Source: Erythrobasidium yunnanense (taxonomy: Eukaryota > Basidiomycota > Cystobasidiomycetes > Erythrobasidiales > Erythrobasidiaceae). Taken from it: a stretch of DNA of 64,000 bases. The DNA is taken from contig BCJC01000002.1 of the NCBI GenBank assembly GCA_001600175.1, positions 2,701,111-2,765,110 on the forward strand, read 5' to 3'. Shown piece by piece: positions 1 through 10,648 of the stretch. Numbering within the stretch: the stretch's first letter is position 1; every line of letters starts with the position of its first letter. The notes beneath the pieces were generated by a model. That model did no database searches. It was not told the DNA's origin and saw only the letters and a program-made list of their open reading frames with translations. The position numbers were made by a program, and so were the translations under genes.

Positions 1-818
1 TTGCTCTTCCAGCTTCCAGTCATGGGTTTAGAAGGTACGAGCCACCATTGCATGATGATGCAGACTACGAGGAAGGGCAAGATGGTGTAAAAGGCGCTCC
101 TCCAACCAAGAGCTTCGATCAAAACACCTCCAACAGTGGCTCCCCCTCCCGATGCAATTAGACAGACGATCTCAATGACTCCTTGATACTTGCCTCTCTC
201 GCTGTTGGGAATAACGCTTGAAATGGAAGACGTAAGCGGCGAGCGCGCCAGCAGTATGAAGGCGGGAGTGCCGAGCTTACTCTGCAAGAACAATGTACCC
301 CACTGCGACTGATCCGCTTGCCCCGATCCCTTGTAAAGCCCGAAATATGATCAGAGCCCCCATGGAGGGCGCTCCTGCAGATGCGCCAGTGAATATCAGA
401 AAGATGACGGTGCAGGCTTGCATAACGACCTTTCTGCCAAAGACGTCGCTGAGACGACCAAAGACTGGTGCGAAGGCTGCACTACCTAGAAGGAAAGAGT
501 TGACGACCCAGCTGGACTGGTCTGAAGCGCGAAAGTGCGTTCCGATGGCGGGCAGGGCGACAGCTAGAATCGTTTGCTCCATGATCGCCAGGGCAAAGAG
601 GAGTGCCATGGACAGAGTGATTAGGATGATGCGGGATCTCTGTGAAGGAACCAGGTGTGTCAGCTCTGCCCGATGTCGGTAATTCCAACACCTACCGGCA
701 GATACAGACATTGGTCGACGAGGTCAGCTGCAGTGAGGGCTTTGCTGGTGGATACACCGGTGCTACCGTTGCGAGCCAGAGTGGCTACATGCACAGTATC
801 TTCAGGTTGATCGGACAT
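1..818 (-). CDS. MFS drug/H+ antiporter, DHA2-like (3' end outside window)
   Basis: Multi-pass plasma-membrane exporter of the major facilitator superfamily. The first exon encodes a hydrophilic N-terminus (MSDQPEDTVHVATLARNG). A roughly 55-nt intron follows, then RSRIILITLSMALL, the first membrane segment. The loop GRLSDVFGRKVVMQ matches the MFS signature between TM2 and TM3, and FRALQGIGASG lies in TM4. A second intron starts at the GTAAGC near 277, and the next exon carries NSERGKYQG and LGWRSAFYTILPF, typical of 14-TM DHA2 multidrug transporters. The C-terminal half lies beyond base 1. The start is the ATG at 816-818. Substrate is unknown; the family exports toxins and fungicides. The family call is secure, the subfamily less so. 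Confidence 0.85.
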
Positions 819-1335
819 TGAGCTTAGTTACTCCGTGTAGTAAGGCGAACAGAGATGGCAGTGAGGTATACGAGATCAAGGAGGAAAAGAAGTGGCTTCA
901 GGGCTTTAAGAAGTGCATCCTCCACTATTTGTCATTCTGCTTCGCGTCTGTTCTGGACGTCTTGAGCGATAGGTTCGCGAGGACATACGTAGCGACGTAG
1001 CGAGCGTACTATGTACGTCCACTAGAAGACCTTCACGGACTTACATCGATGCATTGGCCGCATCTTCCCTTGCTGCGGAGCAGGATTTTCATGGGAAATG
1101 CGCCCAAGCTCCCTTTGAAGCGTTTGTCTCTCCTAGAACATGCAACCTAGACCAAGGGTGCCCCATATGGGCCATGCTACTCAGAGCACCGTGCATTGAG
1201 AAGTTGTGCGGTTTTCTTGTACAACGACATTGTTTGGACGGTCGGAGACGGAGGTAGGAGCGAGTACCGAGGTGGTAAGGAAGCGAAGAGCAGCAACAAG
1301 ACAGTCGACTTGCTCATCAGGGGTGCGTCGACCTG
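819..1335. other. Intergenic, no gene seen
   Basis: This stretch separates the start of the transporter gene from the stop of RPC31. It holds only short unsupported open frames and presumably contains the transporter promoter. No repeat or RNA gene was recognised. Confidence 0.5.
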
Positions 1336-2208
1336 TTAGTCGTATGTTCCTTCGCCTGCGAATAGCGGGTAAGCAAGAGGAGGAAGAAATGCAACGAAAA
1401 AGCGGCCATACCTGCATCAGCTCCATCGTCATCTGCTTCATCTGCACCATCATCAAAGTAGTTGTTGTCATAGTCCGGATTCTCCTCTTCATCGTCAAAT
1501 TCGTCTGCTTCAGCTTCTTCTTCATCTGAGCGAGCTTCTTGCTCTTCTTTCTCCGGGTTGCCTTCTTCACCGTCTTCGTCGTCCTTCCCGCCTAGGACAG
1601 CTTTAGCATTCCTCTTTACGCGTTGTCGTTTGGCTGTCAAGCGCAATCAGCGATGTACGGCGAGCATGTGACCTCGAGCTCACCTATTCTTGCAGACTTG
1701 TCAAAGTAGTTCGCCCATGTCTGCTTGGGAAAGAACTCTGGATTCAGACGGTCCTTGATGTCGACCAAGCTAGGCAGGCTTTCTGCAGCGTCTTCATATC
1801 GGTCCGAGAATTTCGATTGACTCTCTGCAGGAAAAGCCTCAGTAGCAAGTATACATACCGAAGCGGCACATCCTACCATTCTTCTTCTCTGGTATTGCTA
1901 CGTGATAGGCGCTGAATCGCAGCCGCCGTAGGTAGTCCTTCATTAGCTTCTGGCTCTGGATCTCGCGCTTGGTAGGGTCTGCAAAGTCCGGGATAGGTGT
2001 GCGCTGTTCGCAAGCTTTAGCAGGTTTTCAAGACCCTCGTAAAAGTATCCTGGCTGACCGGGTACAGCACTTCTGCCTGGTCTTTTCCTGGATTGACGAT
2101 ATCGTTGTACGACAGCCCACCCATGAACGAGCTGCCCGTAGAGAACATGCCGCCTCCTCGTCCAGAGGCTCCTCCTCCACGACCACCGCCGCGACCACCT
2201 CTGGACAT
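1336..2208 (-). CDS. RPC31: RNA polymerase III subunit RPC31/RPC7
   Basis: Specific subunit of RNA polymerase III, part of the C31-C34-C82 subcomplex needed for initiation at tRNA and 5S genes in the nucleus. The N-terminus is Gly/Arg-rich (MSRGGRGGGRGGG), followed by LSYNDIVNPGK. The middle exon has a conserved segment (RYEDAAESLPSLVDIKDRL, then NPEFFPKQTWANYFDKSAR). The C-terminus is the family's acidic tail, ending NPDYDNNYFDDGADEADDDG. A last intron (GTATGG...CGCAG) joins to a short final exon encoding EGTYD and TAA. The start at 2208 is preferred because it opens the Gly-rich family N-terminus. Several introns lie between 1640 and 2040. The combination of Gly-rich head, conserved centre and acidic NYFD tail is diagnostic. 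Confidence 0.88.
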
Positions 2209-2313
2209 TGTTGCTTGATTGCGCAAGGATTGGTTTGCACGTGAAAGACGGGCAACATGCAAACCGGATCAGGGTACTCGTATCACAAGCTTCTTTATTG
2301 TTAATTCATAGAC

Positions 2314-4123
2314 CTATGTTACACTGGGCGGCGGCGACTGCTTGCACTCTTTCTCCCACTCTTCCGTCGTTATGCTGATCTGCTGGACAGCTTTGTGGAA
2401 GGCGTCGACTGAAGACGGTCATGGGACTCGCGCATTAGTAAAGAAGTCATGTTATATGCAAGCTTTCTCACTCACAAGTGCATATCGTCCCGTCTGATCC
2501 CTCTAAGTGATCTCCCGGCGCGCTACAGGCCGGTAGCTTAATATTTTTGCTGTTGTATCTGAAGCGGACGTAGTGCTCTTGTGTTGTAGGTGACTTGAAC
2601 GTGGAGAGCCAAGAGGATAGGCCACCCGATGTCGGAGTGCTCGAGGACTTCTTGAACAGCTCAAACGATACATAGGCCGTAAAGACAGGCCATTTGTCGT
2701 CGAAGCAGTTGAGCGCATTCAATATACCTCCGAGCGTAGTATCGTGGCACCCATAAAGCGCAAGCCGAAGCCGATCGCTTGTTGGATTGCTTAACCGCTC
2801 TTGTAAGCGGGAAGTGAGATCGCCCAGCAGTCGACCCATCGAGAGACGTGTAAATTGCCGATCTGCATAGCCCATGAACCACTCTTTTACGATGGCTTGT
2901 TCCTATGAAGGTGCTTTAGCTAGGTTTCCTGTATATACGAGTTAAGCAGGACATACCAAGGCATTCGATACTTCCGGGTCCGCCAGTTCCTTCGGCACTG
3001 ATAGTCCATGCGCTTGAGCAGACTTGACGGTATCGAAAACTCCGTTAGCCGAAGGATGGCTGTCTATCCGCACTGGCCTGGCCAAACAGTATCCGGAGTA
3101 AGCCTTTCGTTCACTGTATATCGGTGCAGGAAGCTTACACGCCGACTAAGCCTGCAATCTTATTGTCAAGCGGTTCTAGGAGTTGTGGATTATATATCTC
3201 TGCTGCTTTCGTTGCAGAGGCTCTGTACATCGTCCGGTACAGAGGACACATGGTGTTTGGGTATAGCGATTCGTCTGATGGCTGTCTAAAGATCTCAGCG
3301 TCAGCTAGCCGGCTGAAGAGACAGACAAGCTGCGAATTACCGGCATATGAAGGTAGGCACATAATCGGGATCTTGCACAGGGTATAGACCATGTAGCTGC
3401 CAAAGGCATTAGCATTTAGCGTGTTGTGAACAGATAGTAGAGACACATACGACTTGTTGCGCGCTCTCAAACGCACGCGGCAGAGCTGTCGACCGTAATG
3501 ACAGCATCGCTTCGTCCTTTGCGCTGATCTTCTCCGGCAGGAAACCCAGTCTGTACAGTATACCAAGCTTCAGTAGTCAGATCGGGAACGATCGCGAAGA
3601 TACTAACTTGTCAACATAGAGCGCGCGTAGCTTCTTGCCCAGCCTCAGTGTCGATAGCCGGCCAACATCTGTCAATTCTCCCCATGTACATTCTGATTCT
3701 CCGTCCAGTACAGCTTTGTTGCCTTGGCCATGTTCCATCCGCCTCCTGAGGAGCATGAGCTGTGACGAGCTGTTCTTGTCTTTGTTCTGCTTTCTTCCAG
3801 CAATGGATGCAGAATCTTCAGGAGCATTGAGTACGCCAGCTGCGAACTCCTTGCCAGCAGAGCATAGGTCCCATCGAGCCGGTATTCCAAGATGCGTCAA
3901 TCGCTTGCGGACAGGCGTCCGTTCACCATGTCTGAACAGATAGTGGGCTAGACAGTACAGATATCTTCTTCAGCATATATGGAATGGAACGAAGCAGTGA
4001 TGCAGCTTGAGCCGATGAAAGCAAGGCACCTTGGAGCAGCTCGAGGCCATCTGGAATCGTCAATTTATCGATCTCGCTGTACGCGGGCGGGTAACCAAAA
4101 ACTGGATTTGGTTTCGAAGCCAT
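2314..4123 (-). CDS. Histidine acid phosphatase (ACP6-like)
   Basis: Histidine-phosphatase superfamily phosphomonoesterase. The catalytic RHGERTP motif near 3925 is rebuilt by splicing exon 1 (MASKPNPVFGYPPAYSEID...LELLQ) to an exon reading AHYLFRHGERTPVRKRL; the phase-1 junction gives GCC. Downstream are WGELTDVGRLSTLRLGKKLR and the C-terminal catalytic HD pair in LALYGCHDTTLGGIL. The last exon encodes FDAFHKAVQQISITTEEWEK and stops at 2314-2316. Domain order and spacing fit the lysophosphatidic-acid phosphatase/ACP6 branch rather than secreted phytases, and no clear signal peptide is seen. At least five introns. The substrate and a mitochondrial location are inferences from the family. Confidence 0.85.
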
Positions 4124-4498
4124 GCTAAAGACTGTGGTAGAATGGACGTGAAACCGGTATCTCGCTTCGATGTGAGCTTGAGGAGCAAGCAATCGGAGTT
4201 GTCGAAGACAACAACTCGCGAGCCGCAGAACATCACAGACCAGTCGATGGATACAGACGAGGACTGCGGAACAGTGAAGCTACTTCAGTAGTCAGCAGCA
4301 AGCTCGGACTAAGGACTATTCTCTGCTGATGCATATCGCAGGAAAATGAGCGAATGAAAGCTGGCATTTCGACTGTCCTCTAGAATGAGTAGTAAACGAT
4401 ACAATATATTGAGAATGTGGGAGATCTTGATAGTGACATATTATAGGCTTCGAGAAGCGGACTCGTGCGCGAAGAAGACACTTAGACTGCGTCCATGT
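4124..4498. other. Intergenic, no gene seen
   Basis: Lies between the start of the acid phosphatase gene and the stop of the ORM gene, both on the minus strand. It should hold the phosphatase promoter. No recognisable element was found. Confidence 0.4.
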
Positions 4499-5674
4499 CT
4501 ACTCGGGTAATGACGGCAGCAGCGCTCGGCCCATTGCTGTCTCGACAGCTGTGACACGGCGAATCAGCGGCTGTCGACCTTGCGACCGTGATTTTTCCGC
4601 AACTCACGTGTATTAGCACCTGTCCCTGCTTCGCTTTGCTGCGCATCTTTCGATGCTCCAAACATCACACGCTGACGATGCAGCTGCGGTAGCTTTGGAA
4701 TAAGAGCTAGTGCGAGTAGCGATACGATATTAAGGGAGAACAGCGCCGGGTGATGATCGTAGCGAGTGTAGTGCGTCGAAAGGAGGAATCTAGTGATTTT
4801 GCTTTGTCAGTGAGTTCGAAAAGATACCCTTCGAGAAGAGCCTGAACTAACAAGATGATGGGCAGGCACGTCAACCACTTCCGCGCTGGCGTGTACTGTG
4901 CACCTCCATCAATCTGCTCCCACATCGTCAATCTGTCATAGACTCCTGAATTGCTCTCGAACGGTACGCCCTCGACGAAATGGAACATGATGTATGTCGA
5001 CTGAGCAAGAAAGCACCGTCAGCGTTTCGGCGACCTAGAATAAGAATGTTTGGCTGAGCAGGCGCACCAGTAGATATCCTTGTAGCACGATTGTCCAACT
5101 CGTATCCTGCTCGATGCCCGGTATGCTGTCCACCAGAACTTTGCCAATAACAATCAGGACAACGTGGATGAGCCAGGCGCCTGCAACCGACAACAGCGAG
5201 AGATGGCCGTTAGCCAGAGATTCTCTTAAAGACAACGTAAGATTGCTGCTCACCCTTGTAGTTGACCCAGTCTGCATTGAGATTCGCAAAGGCCGACTTG
5301 TCGAGGTCATCATCCGCATTCTCCTTGATTTCATGCATTGACAGGATAGACGATGATCTCGGACGTTTGGAGCTTGTGGATATGTTGTTCATTGAGTTTG
5401 CGAACGATGTTCCAGATGAGCTTGCCTGGCTACCACCGCCCATGCCCATCATCCCGCTTAAAAGTGCCGCTGAATCAACGCTCTTGCTGCGATTGAACGC
5501 TGGTATGTCGCCCGATAGACCTCCCGTATGTACTCTCAAGCCTTGCGGTGAGCTGCCTGGACTCGATGGACTCCCTGGCAGCGTCCCTACTATCGTCGAG
5601 CCCCGAAGTCGTGTTCGCGGCGGTGAGCTGACGGAGATGCTGGGCGATGTCGACGTCGATACCGCTGCAGCCAT
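4499..5674 (-). CDS. ORM1: ORM/ORMDL regulator of serine palmitoyltransferase
   Basis: ER membrane protein that binds and restrains serine palmitoyltransferase, setting sphingolipid synthesis. The N-terminal extension of about 140 residues is Ser/Pro-rich and carries KRPRSSSILSMHEIKEN, closely resembling the Ypk1-phosphorylated serine cluster of yeast Orm1/2. Then come ADWVNYKGAWLIHVVLIVIG, MFHFVEGVPF, YDRLTMWEQIDGGAQYTPARK, FLLSTHYTRYDHH and LIPKLPQLHRQRVMFG, all in ORM order and rebuilt over five exons with phase-consistent introns. A short spliced tail ends ALLPSLPE at 4499-4501. The start at 5674 (MAAAVSTSTSP) is preferred; an in-frame ATG at 5752 is possible. The serine cluster implies control by phosphorylation (inference from yeast). 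Confidence 0.93.
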
Positions 5675-5972
5675 CGTGGTCGTAAGATGATGGTGCTTGC
5701 GGGATGTAAAGAGCTTCAATGTCTTGAGAGTTGGCAGAAGCAGGCCAGGCAAGTCTGGATCTCGCCAAGTCGAACCATCAGTTCTCGTGACACTGCAAGT
5801 CGTATCGAATTAGTGCTCGATTATACAAGGCAGTAATCTACATGTCATCGACAGAGCTTTCTAGCGGAACCTGACGCTGATTAAGTGATATGTCATAACA
5901 AGGTGTTAACGAAGTGGGCATGTTTGCGGTAGGTTCTCTGGTCTTCGTCTATTCCCTATCGGCGTCCTTATC

Positions 5973-6884
5973 TCATCTTGCCTCCAGAAGCGTTGCGATC
6001 CGGTTTGCTGCTTCCAGACACATCTGACTCCAGCCGGGCCGCTCAGGTTTCTCTGCGGCTAGAGCCTCGAAGCGTGTCTTCCAGAGCATCCACCTTTCTT
6101 CGCAGAAGCCGCTCTTCCCCTTCCACAGCTGTCCACCTTGGCCTGCTCGGCCGAAATCATCGTCTCGTGCGAAGACTGCTTGTCCTGCGATGCGCACCCA
6201 GTGTGCGGCCACAGGGACAGCGATATGCGCAGGACCAGGAGAACACCAGGGCGTTTCGCCTTCCAGAGCTTCTCGCATCTGCCAGATGAAGTAGAGTGAA
6301 AGGTCCAGAACGGCTTGAGCGGTGAGCTTGCCAGTAAAGAGATTGAGAGCTGTCCAGGCATCTTCTGAACAGCATTCTCCTGGACATGCACCAATACGTG
6401 GTGCAGCTGTGGAGGGCGGAAGACGTCAGATACGATGTCGGATCAGCTATTATAGTCAGATCCAGGGATGGGCGCTGGCTAGCACTTCATCTGAGATAGA
6501 ATGTTACTGACTATTCCATCTTTCGCGCAGTTCAGCGCCTAGCATTGGGAGATCTCGCCAAGGTTGTCCAGCCCAAGTCGTGTAGGGTCTCCCATCCTTG
6601 TCCAGCGGGGACGGCAGTTCCTTGATAGCTTTGCAGAGATGCACAAGCCTGTCTGATGTAGATTCTTGCTTGTCGAAGGTGTCTATGCGCTCCGGCTCAT
6701 CCAGCAAGATCTCGAGGACGGCATAAGCGATGGAATAGCACAGGGCTTCGACTTGCTGCAGGTTCTTGCATTCAGAGATGGAAGATGTGATGTCTTGAGC
6801 TGTAGCTACAGCGTTGGACTCGCTGGACTCGACATATCTTGCTATCTTGACTCGCACATCGCCTTGACCAGCTAGCGACTCCAT
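5973..6884 (-). CDS. DUF3632-like fungal protein of unknown function
   Basis: The first exon contains EALCYSIAYAVLEILL and LCKAIKELPSPLDKDGRPYT, followed by LPMLGAELRERWNSQ. After an intron at about 6420-6505 the protein continues EDAWTALNLFTGKLTAQ, LYFIWQMREALEGETPW, AAHWVRIAGQAVFARDDDFG and WMLWKTRFEALAAEKPERPG. This pattern of an 'AIK.LPS...LRE.WN' half, then a W-rich 'LW.G..GF...RW..WK.RFE' half, resembles the fungal DUF3632 family. No catalytic motif is visible and the function is unknown. I placed the start at 6884 (MESLAGQGDVRV). The same frame is open to an ATG at 7133, which would add 83 Arg-rich residues resembling a mitochondrial presequence. Confidence 0.6.
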
Positions 6885-7792
6885 TGAAAAGGGCTGAACC
6901 ACGCTGACGAGCTTCAACGCATCCTGGCTTGAAAATCTGCGTATGTGATATTGGCGAGATACCAACCTTGGGTGTGAAAGTCGGTGTGCAATGACCGATA
7001 TCGATGTGAAAGCATGCTTGGCTCGAAGCGCCTGTGGAAGCGGTCGCTGCTGCTCAAAACGAGCCCATCGAATCATTGTTACTCGTACACCTCTGGTCTG
7101 GATCACCTGCTTCCGTTTCGTCTGCCCCGACAATGCTCAAGAGCCTGGTGAAACTCGCAGCCTTGCTGATAAGTAACATAACATGGAACAAGTTCCCTAT
7201 ATCTGTCCGATCCAATTCTGCTATATCATAGTCAGATGGTCTACATATCACACGTTAAGCCAGGCTGCCCGTGAAAGGTCAACAAACGATACTTTCCTCC
7301 TCACGCGCCAACTTGAGATCACCACGGCACCTTTCGTACACACACCAAAACCTCCACTCTGAGCGGGTGCCGGGCGTCAATCGCAGTCTTTTGCGATTCC
7401 TTAGTGCATCACGCTTTCAATGTGTCGGCTGAAGGAGAACAGACGGTCTCGACGGAAATTTGCTGCACCGCCTTGCGTCCGACAAAATCTAAATCTACGT
7501 GGATGTCAGTCTGGTCAGTACGTGAAACAGCACTTGGGGCAGATCCGATGACGGTACGACTCAAAGGCCGCCCTCATCAGGCAATGAGGACGTCAGTGTC
7601 GCGATACGATAGCATAGCACGATGCTAGTAGACAGCAGTGCCAGCAAAGATACAAACCCCAGCTCGCTTTGCCAGACTCTCTACTCTTTCCTCCTCAAGC
7701 GATCCAACTCTCCGTCTCTCCCCAGACGTCTATCTGCTTTTCAAGTGCAGCAGCCTCGTGCAGGACAACTCACCAGCCGATCTATCGACCAA
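6885..7792. other. Bidirectional intergenic region
   Basis: About 0.9 kb between two diverging genes. The proximal 250 bases (to 7133) stay open in frame with the DUF3632-like gene and may encode an alternative N-terminus. The rest has only short unsupported frames and a pyrimidine-rich stretch before 7793. Promoters of both genes are expected here; no specific site is recognised. Confidence 0.4.
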
Positions 7793-8175
7793 ATGCCTCA
7801 ACCCGACGATGTTGACAAGTACCCCAAGGCGGGCGATGGCAACAAGCCTAAGCAGCTCCTCTCCGCTGCTGCTAAAGAGCGCTATCGGTGTGTTTAAACT
7901 ATCCCACATATAGTAGTGCACGAATCTGAGTGGCCCTCACGTGTCAACTTAGCTTAAAGGCCCGATCAAAGCGACATATGCAGAAGGAGCGGGCCGACAA
8001 CGATGAAGACTATCGTACTCCTCAACAGAGAAGAGACGATAAGAAGAAAGACTGCCAGCATACCTTTAACTACTTGCAGCCCGCATCGGTTGTGAAGGGG
8101 AAGAACGGCAGGAAAGACAGAAAGAGGCGCAAGTGCACCAACGTGTGCCAGGAATGGATTTGGGTGGACGAATAG
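7793..8175 (+). CDS. Small basic protein, unrecognised
   Basis: Two exons joined across a 65-nt intron (7888-7952, GTGTGT...CTTAG) encode about 105 residues. The product starts MPQPDDVDKYPKAG, has KERYRLKARSKRHMQKERAD and a basic run KNGRKDRKRRKCTNVCQEW, and ends in EWIWVDE. Lys/Arg clusters suggest a nuclear or nucleic-acid-associated protein (inference only). There are no membrane segments and I recognise no family. The frame is open upstream of 7793 without clear coding character, so the first ATG followed by polar, conserved-looking sequence was chosen. The phase-correct junction (CG|C = Arg) and a GTGTGT donor support the model. Confidence 0.55.
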
Positions 8176-8503
8176 GGATTGCCAGCCTTGTTGTCAAATC
8201 CTAGTCGCCAACCCTGACCTTCTTGCTGGCATGTCTCCTACATGTATCCTTCCCTCTCCTCCAATTTCCAGCTTCTTCGGGCAATGCAAAGCTCCGAGTC
8301 TCCTGAACCCGCTATCACAACACGAGAAGCGGATCTTGCTTCTGTTTGACAGTCCTGATGCTTGACAGGCTAAAGCTTAGACGAGAGAGACGAAGCTGAC
8401 AAGTTTGTCTTTGTGATCGATACTTCCATTGTCTCGGCGACAGCATTTGATAAAGCTTTGCTAGAAATACAGCACTGAAGGTAGGTGAGTGGGAAAGACC
8501 ATA
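8176..8503. other. Convergent 3' intergenic
   Basis: Separates two genes that converge (small basic protein on plus, cell-wall protein on minus). No coding or structural signal was found. Confidence 0.4.
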
Positions 8504-10232
8504 TTAAAGGTAGATGGAATACAAAAGCCCGGTGAACGCAGTAATAATCACAATGCTCGAAGCGGTTCCTGCTTTGCTACCGTCTCCACTCTGTCCAGGC
8601 GAGCTAGTAGGAGCCGTACTACTTTGTGGACCAAGTACTCTGATCGAATCAGAAGTAGCGATGCTAGCTGTTATAGTAGCCAAAGTAGTGCTGGTACTGA
8701 GCGAAGTTTGACCTTGTGCGTCCGTAACGACAACGACAGAGACAGCGGTAGACGTGGAGACCGACTGTTCAATGACCGTGACAGTGTTGACGGTCGCAGG
8801 AGGAGAGGACGCAATTGAGCGTGATGTCGAAGTAGAGGGAGAGGACGATGCAGTAGGTGAAGCAGCATATGTGGTCGAAGTGGTCAGCGTGGTGTCGGCT
8901 TGTTGTGAATCGGTCGAAGAGGTAGTGCTGACTTGTGTGACCGCTGCGACTCTGGCATTACCGCTCGGTCTGACCGATGATGAGGAAGAGGAGCTAGGGA
9001 TTCCTTCGTCGCGAGTCTGTCGGGGCGTATTCAAGCAAGCCTCAGAATCGATTTGAACAGCATTGGGAAAGATCACTTACGGAAGCAGAGTTACCGTCTT
9101 CGCGTCCTCCATTATCATTGTTGCCGCCGGTCTTGTCGGTATTGTCATCACCACCATCGACGGCACGGCCAGTGTCGAGCACTATCTTTCTTGCGGTAGC
9201 ACACCAGCCGCGCAGAGCTTGACATCAAACCTCAGCGAAGCTGTTACACTTAGTACGCGCACAGACTCACATCCAATATACGAATCAAAATTGTTGGCGA
9301 AGCCTCCCTGTCCGGACCCATCCAGCGAAGTAAGGATAGCACCTCCGCTGACACAGTTCTTACATGCATTGGCTGCGTTGATGATGTTTGGCGAACAGGG
9401 ATTGGCAGATTGAGCTAGAAGAAGCATGGAATTGCAGCCTTCCTGCAATGAAACAAGGCTTCAGCTTCTTCTTGTCTGGAAAGAGAGTGTTCAACCGACG
9501 AGACAAGTTCTGGTGTTGGGAGTATCGCCTGTTCCCAGACAGCTGGGCAATCCAGATTCGTTAGCCAGAGTGTAGATTGCCGAGAGAGTGACGACTCACG
9601 CAGTAGGTCTTCCATCATCGCTTGGATCGGGCAGAGTGCCTTCGCCTCTGAGCACCGACTGGCATGAAACGCCGCTCGTCCATGAGCCTCTGGACCCATC
9701 TCTCAAGCATGATTCGCATTCCGTCCCGTCTGCTAATGTCACTGTGCTGTAGTCGGGGCAAGCTGGGCAGACAGTAGGCAGCGAAGAAGGTGCAGAGCTA
9801 GTCGATGTAGTAGTGAGCGGGATAGGAGGGCCAGCTACTGTACGAGGTCTGTCCGATGTTTCCGAGTCTCGAGATAAGGTGACTGAGAGCGAAGCGGGAG
9901 GAGAAGGAGTGTGCGGAGGCGCTACATCATCGAAGCTCAGCGTTTCATCAACTCCAGAATTGGTGACAATTGTATCTTCTGGATCTTGACGAGCGTAGTG
10001 TACTCTGTATGGAGCTGGAGAAGGGGTAAGAGCAGGCTGAGCAGCGGGATAATGATGTTCGAGGAGGCCTTCGAGACTAGCAGGGTCGAGGAGGAAGAGG
10101 TTGTCTACGGCAGCGTTGGCTGCACATAGAGTAGCTGAAGACAAAGATTAGCAATTGTAGATCAGTTGACGAAACGAAGGTACCAAATAGCTGTAGAGCG
10201 AAGGTGATGCTGAAGAGCTTGGGGTTAAGCAT
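8504..10232 (-). CDS. GPI-anchored Ser/Thr-rich cell-wall protein
   Basis: Secreted and predicted to be attached to membrane or wall. Exon 1 encodes a signal peptide (MLNPKLFSITFALQLF), and splicing over GTACC...TTCAG gives ATLCAANAAVDN with an AxA-type cleavage site. A middle region has Cys pairs (TVCPACPDYSTVTLADGTEC, ESCLRDGS). A Cys-containing segment follows (EGCNSMLLLAQSANPC, ACKNCVSGGA). The C-terminal 190 residues are a Ser/Thr tract ending in GSKAGTASSIVIITAFTGLL, a hydrophobic tail fitting a GPI addition signal. The stop is at 8504. The Cys-rich portion resembles fungal surface proteins but I cannot assign a family. About four exons. Role in adhesion or wall structure is inferred. 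Confidence 0.72.
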
Positions 10233-10648
10233 GGCGGTAGAGCAGGCAGAATGAGATGTTAGAGAGAAAGAAAGAGATAAACAAGACTGTGAAATGAAGA
10301 CTTCGCCAAACAGCGCCCTGCGAGACCCGCGAACAAGGAGGACAGGGGCAAGGGAGAGCCTAGAGCATTGCAGAGTCTTTGCATGAATAAATGACACTTG
10401 GCTTGCAGATAGCAGTGTAAGGATGCAGTGCTGAGCCTTTCAGAGTAGAGCCACAAAATGCAGGATCCTAGGACGACAGCCAGCGAGTGACGAGGTAGGC
10501 CATGAGCACTTGTAATAAAATGGAGCGATAGCTTCAAGCTGTATACATGACTGTAGAACGTCTGTATATAAGCTTGCTTCGATTGTCGTTGGCATCTTCA
10601 TCGCATCGTCAAGAGACGAGCGGCTCTTTGCATCTTCACGAAATCATC
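10233..10648. other. Divergent promoter region
   Basis: Lies between the starts of the cell-wall protein gene (minus) and the CCDC124 gene (plus). No gene is supported. It carries the TATA-like element listed separately. Confidence 0.45.
10565..10571 (+). promoter_or_regulatory. TATA-like element upstream of CCDC124
   Basis: The sequence TATATAA lies 78 bases before the ATG at 10649, a plausible core-promoter position for the plus-strand gene. Confidence 0.35.

Noticed and set aside
1206-1529. Plus-strand hydrophobic frame (VVVVIVRILLFIVKFVCFSF)
   Set aside because: Antisense of the acidic tail of RPC31.
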